This document shows positions 62,688 through 64,000 of a DNA stretch of 64,000 bases, piece by piece. The position numbers and the translations under genes were made by a program. The notes below the pieces were generated by a model. The model was not told the DNA's origin. It made no database searches and saw nothing but the letters and a program-made list of their open reading frames with translations. The stretch lies in contig NC_132978.1 of NCBI RefSeq assembly GCF_047496725.1, positions 10,010,501 through 10,074,500 of the forward strand, in the 5' to 3' direction. Position 1 is the first letter of the stretch; each line of letters opens with the position of its first letter. The DNA is from Anoplolepis gracilipes. Its lineage: Eukaryota > Arthropoda > Insecta > Hymenoptera > Formicidae.

Positions 62688-64000
62688 CGAAACATATGTC
62701 TAACTATACTATTACGACGCTACCGTGACTTGATGCAAATTTTACTTCATTACCAAATTGATGATACAATCTTAATTTAGTAAATCTTTATTTCCCTCTC
62801 CCCCTCTCCTGAAAAAAACCAATGATTTATCTAGGAAGTATTTTTATTGCTAAAAGTAAAAAAAATTTATTAAAAAATTTAGTTTTATACATGATTTTTA
62901 TCAATAAAAGCTATCTTGATTTAACAAAATAAACATACGAGATATATATCGCAAAGTCTGTTAAAGCATGTGCTACCGATGATATCAATATTACTTTGTG
63001 GCTTCAAAGTACAAAGAAAGGCAAATATTTTATATTTAAAGATTCCACTTTCAAGCTATTGACATTACCGTTATTTCCCGATCACTCGATATTTATTCCC
63101 GAAACGATGCAAAAGCGAATGGAGAATCGGGCGAGCGCGTTTTCCAGTAATTCAGGAAACTGGTTCCGCGCGTTTGCAATTGGTCGTCTGCGGCCAATTC
63201 GCGCAGGCACTTTATGAACCCGTTCGTACGGTAAAAATGTCCTGGTGCGACAGCCACACCCGCTAATCGCCACTCCATATTGGAGTAATCCGTTCCGACG
63301 CCACTTCCTGCTCGAAACACGACGAGCTCGCCATTCGAGCGCCAAGTCGTTCGAGTACGAACCACATTACATCGTCGAAAAAATGTACCGTCGCACATTA
63401 CCGGGATCTCATTACGGTTAATTATGGCATCAGGAGAGCCTGGAAACTGGAAACTCGACAGGGTGCGATGGCGACACAGAACTCTCCGCAAAAGCGAAAA
63501 GCCACCACTGCAACGTAATCGAAAAAGTGTCGTCGTGGCTGCAGCTGCTTCCTGTTGGGGAGGAGCTTTGTGAGCCACCTCGGGAAAGATGAAGGGCTCG
63601 CCCTCGCATCCCCCGTGCGTCCCCCGAACAGCCCCTGGTTAGCCCTGGTTACTTAAAGGGATACTGTAGCACGTCGACCAGGGCAGCAAACTGTAATCCA
63701 TAAAACGCGCGACCACTCAACCGCCAGAATTTACCGCCATGCCTAATTCGTGTCATACCACATTGCCTGACGAAGACGATGCACCGTATCCGTTTCTGTT
63801 ATTCGAGGGTGGCGTGAATAATAACATTCCGGATGTCTGACGTAAGGGCTGCGACAGTGCCGTTTGTGGCTCGATATAATAGGGTGTAATTACGTAAATG
63901 TAAACTGTCTTTCTTTTGAGAACACCAATGTCTCGCCTATAACGAAATTAATTGAATTATTAAATATCATGATTGCATTTTTAGAATGATTACAGATATA

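Larger units (their letters stand above)
56592..64000 (+). other. Intron 1 of the ephrin gene (to window end)
   Basis: No second ephrin exon (expected to begin with sequence coding for the FRIDN-type continuation) is seen before the window ends, so the intron is at least 7.4 kb. It contains AT-rich DNA (56860-57230, 58130-58320, 60180-60480, 62690-62960), CpG-rich blocks (57240-57900, 59200-59640, 61900-62600, 63080-63860) and the microsatellites listed separately. Large first introns of developmental genes often carry enhancers. A 189-codon plus-strand frame at 57361-57930 has no ATG and is not called. Confidence 0.6.

Noticed and set aside
63093..63578. 161-codon minus-strand frame near the right edge
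   Set aside because: Its 5' end lacks an ATG, the sequence is CpG-rich with low stop density, and no domain is seen.

Overview
The window looks like animal nuclear DNA, most probably from an insect and perhaps an ant or another hymenopteran. It is AT-rich overall, broken by CpG-rich islands, full of (CT)n, (GT)n, (AC)n and (TA)n microsatellites, and has almost no long open frames. There are no bacterial operons, rRNA, tRNA or CRISPR arrays that I can support. The assignment to insects is inference from base composition and from the single recognisable gene.

The only gene I can identify is the first coding exon of an ephrin, plus strand, 56467-56585. It encodes a signal peptide followed by the N-terminal strand of the ephrin receptor-binding domain (motif MYWNTTN). 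It ends at a canonical GTAAGT donor in phase 2. The rest of the gene lies beyond the right edge, so 56586-64000 is read as intron 1. The CpG-rich 1.6 kb before the start codon (54843-56466) is the likely promoter and 5' leader and holds several short upstream ORFs.

The first ~54.8 kb carries no gene that I can recognise. It alternates between AT-rich blocks in which I see nothing and GC/CpG-richer islands near 2-3, 4-5.3, 8.4, 10.8-12.8, 14-17.9, 24.5-26, 29.3-31, 31.3-32.9, 34-37.4, 41.6-44.3, 47.2-52 and 53.4-54.5 kb. Such a layout fits a long regulatory or intergenic region upstream of a developmental signalling gene, but it could also hold introns or untranslated exons of genes whose coding exons lie elsewhere. 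Within it I found one small inverted-repeat transposon remnant (MITE, 31024-31341), clusters of Pho/YY1-type, GAGA-type, CCAAT-type and DRE-type motifs, several short tandem repeats, and a few unrecognised open frames (11075-11137, 17575-17904, 32214-32870, 39732-39989, 61356-61568) that deserve a homology or RNA-seq check.

I found no convincing evidence for a new biological system. The most useful results are the ephrin first exon, the MITE, and the candidate regulatory clusters.
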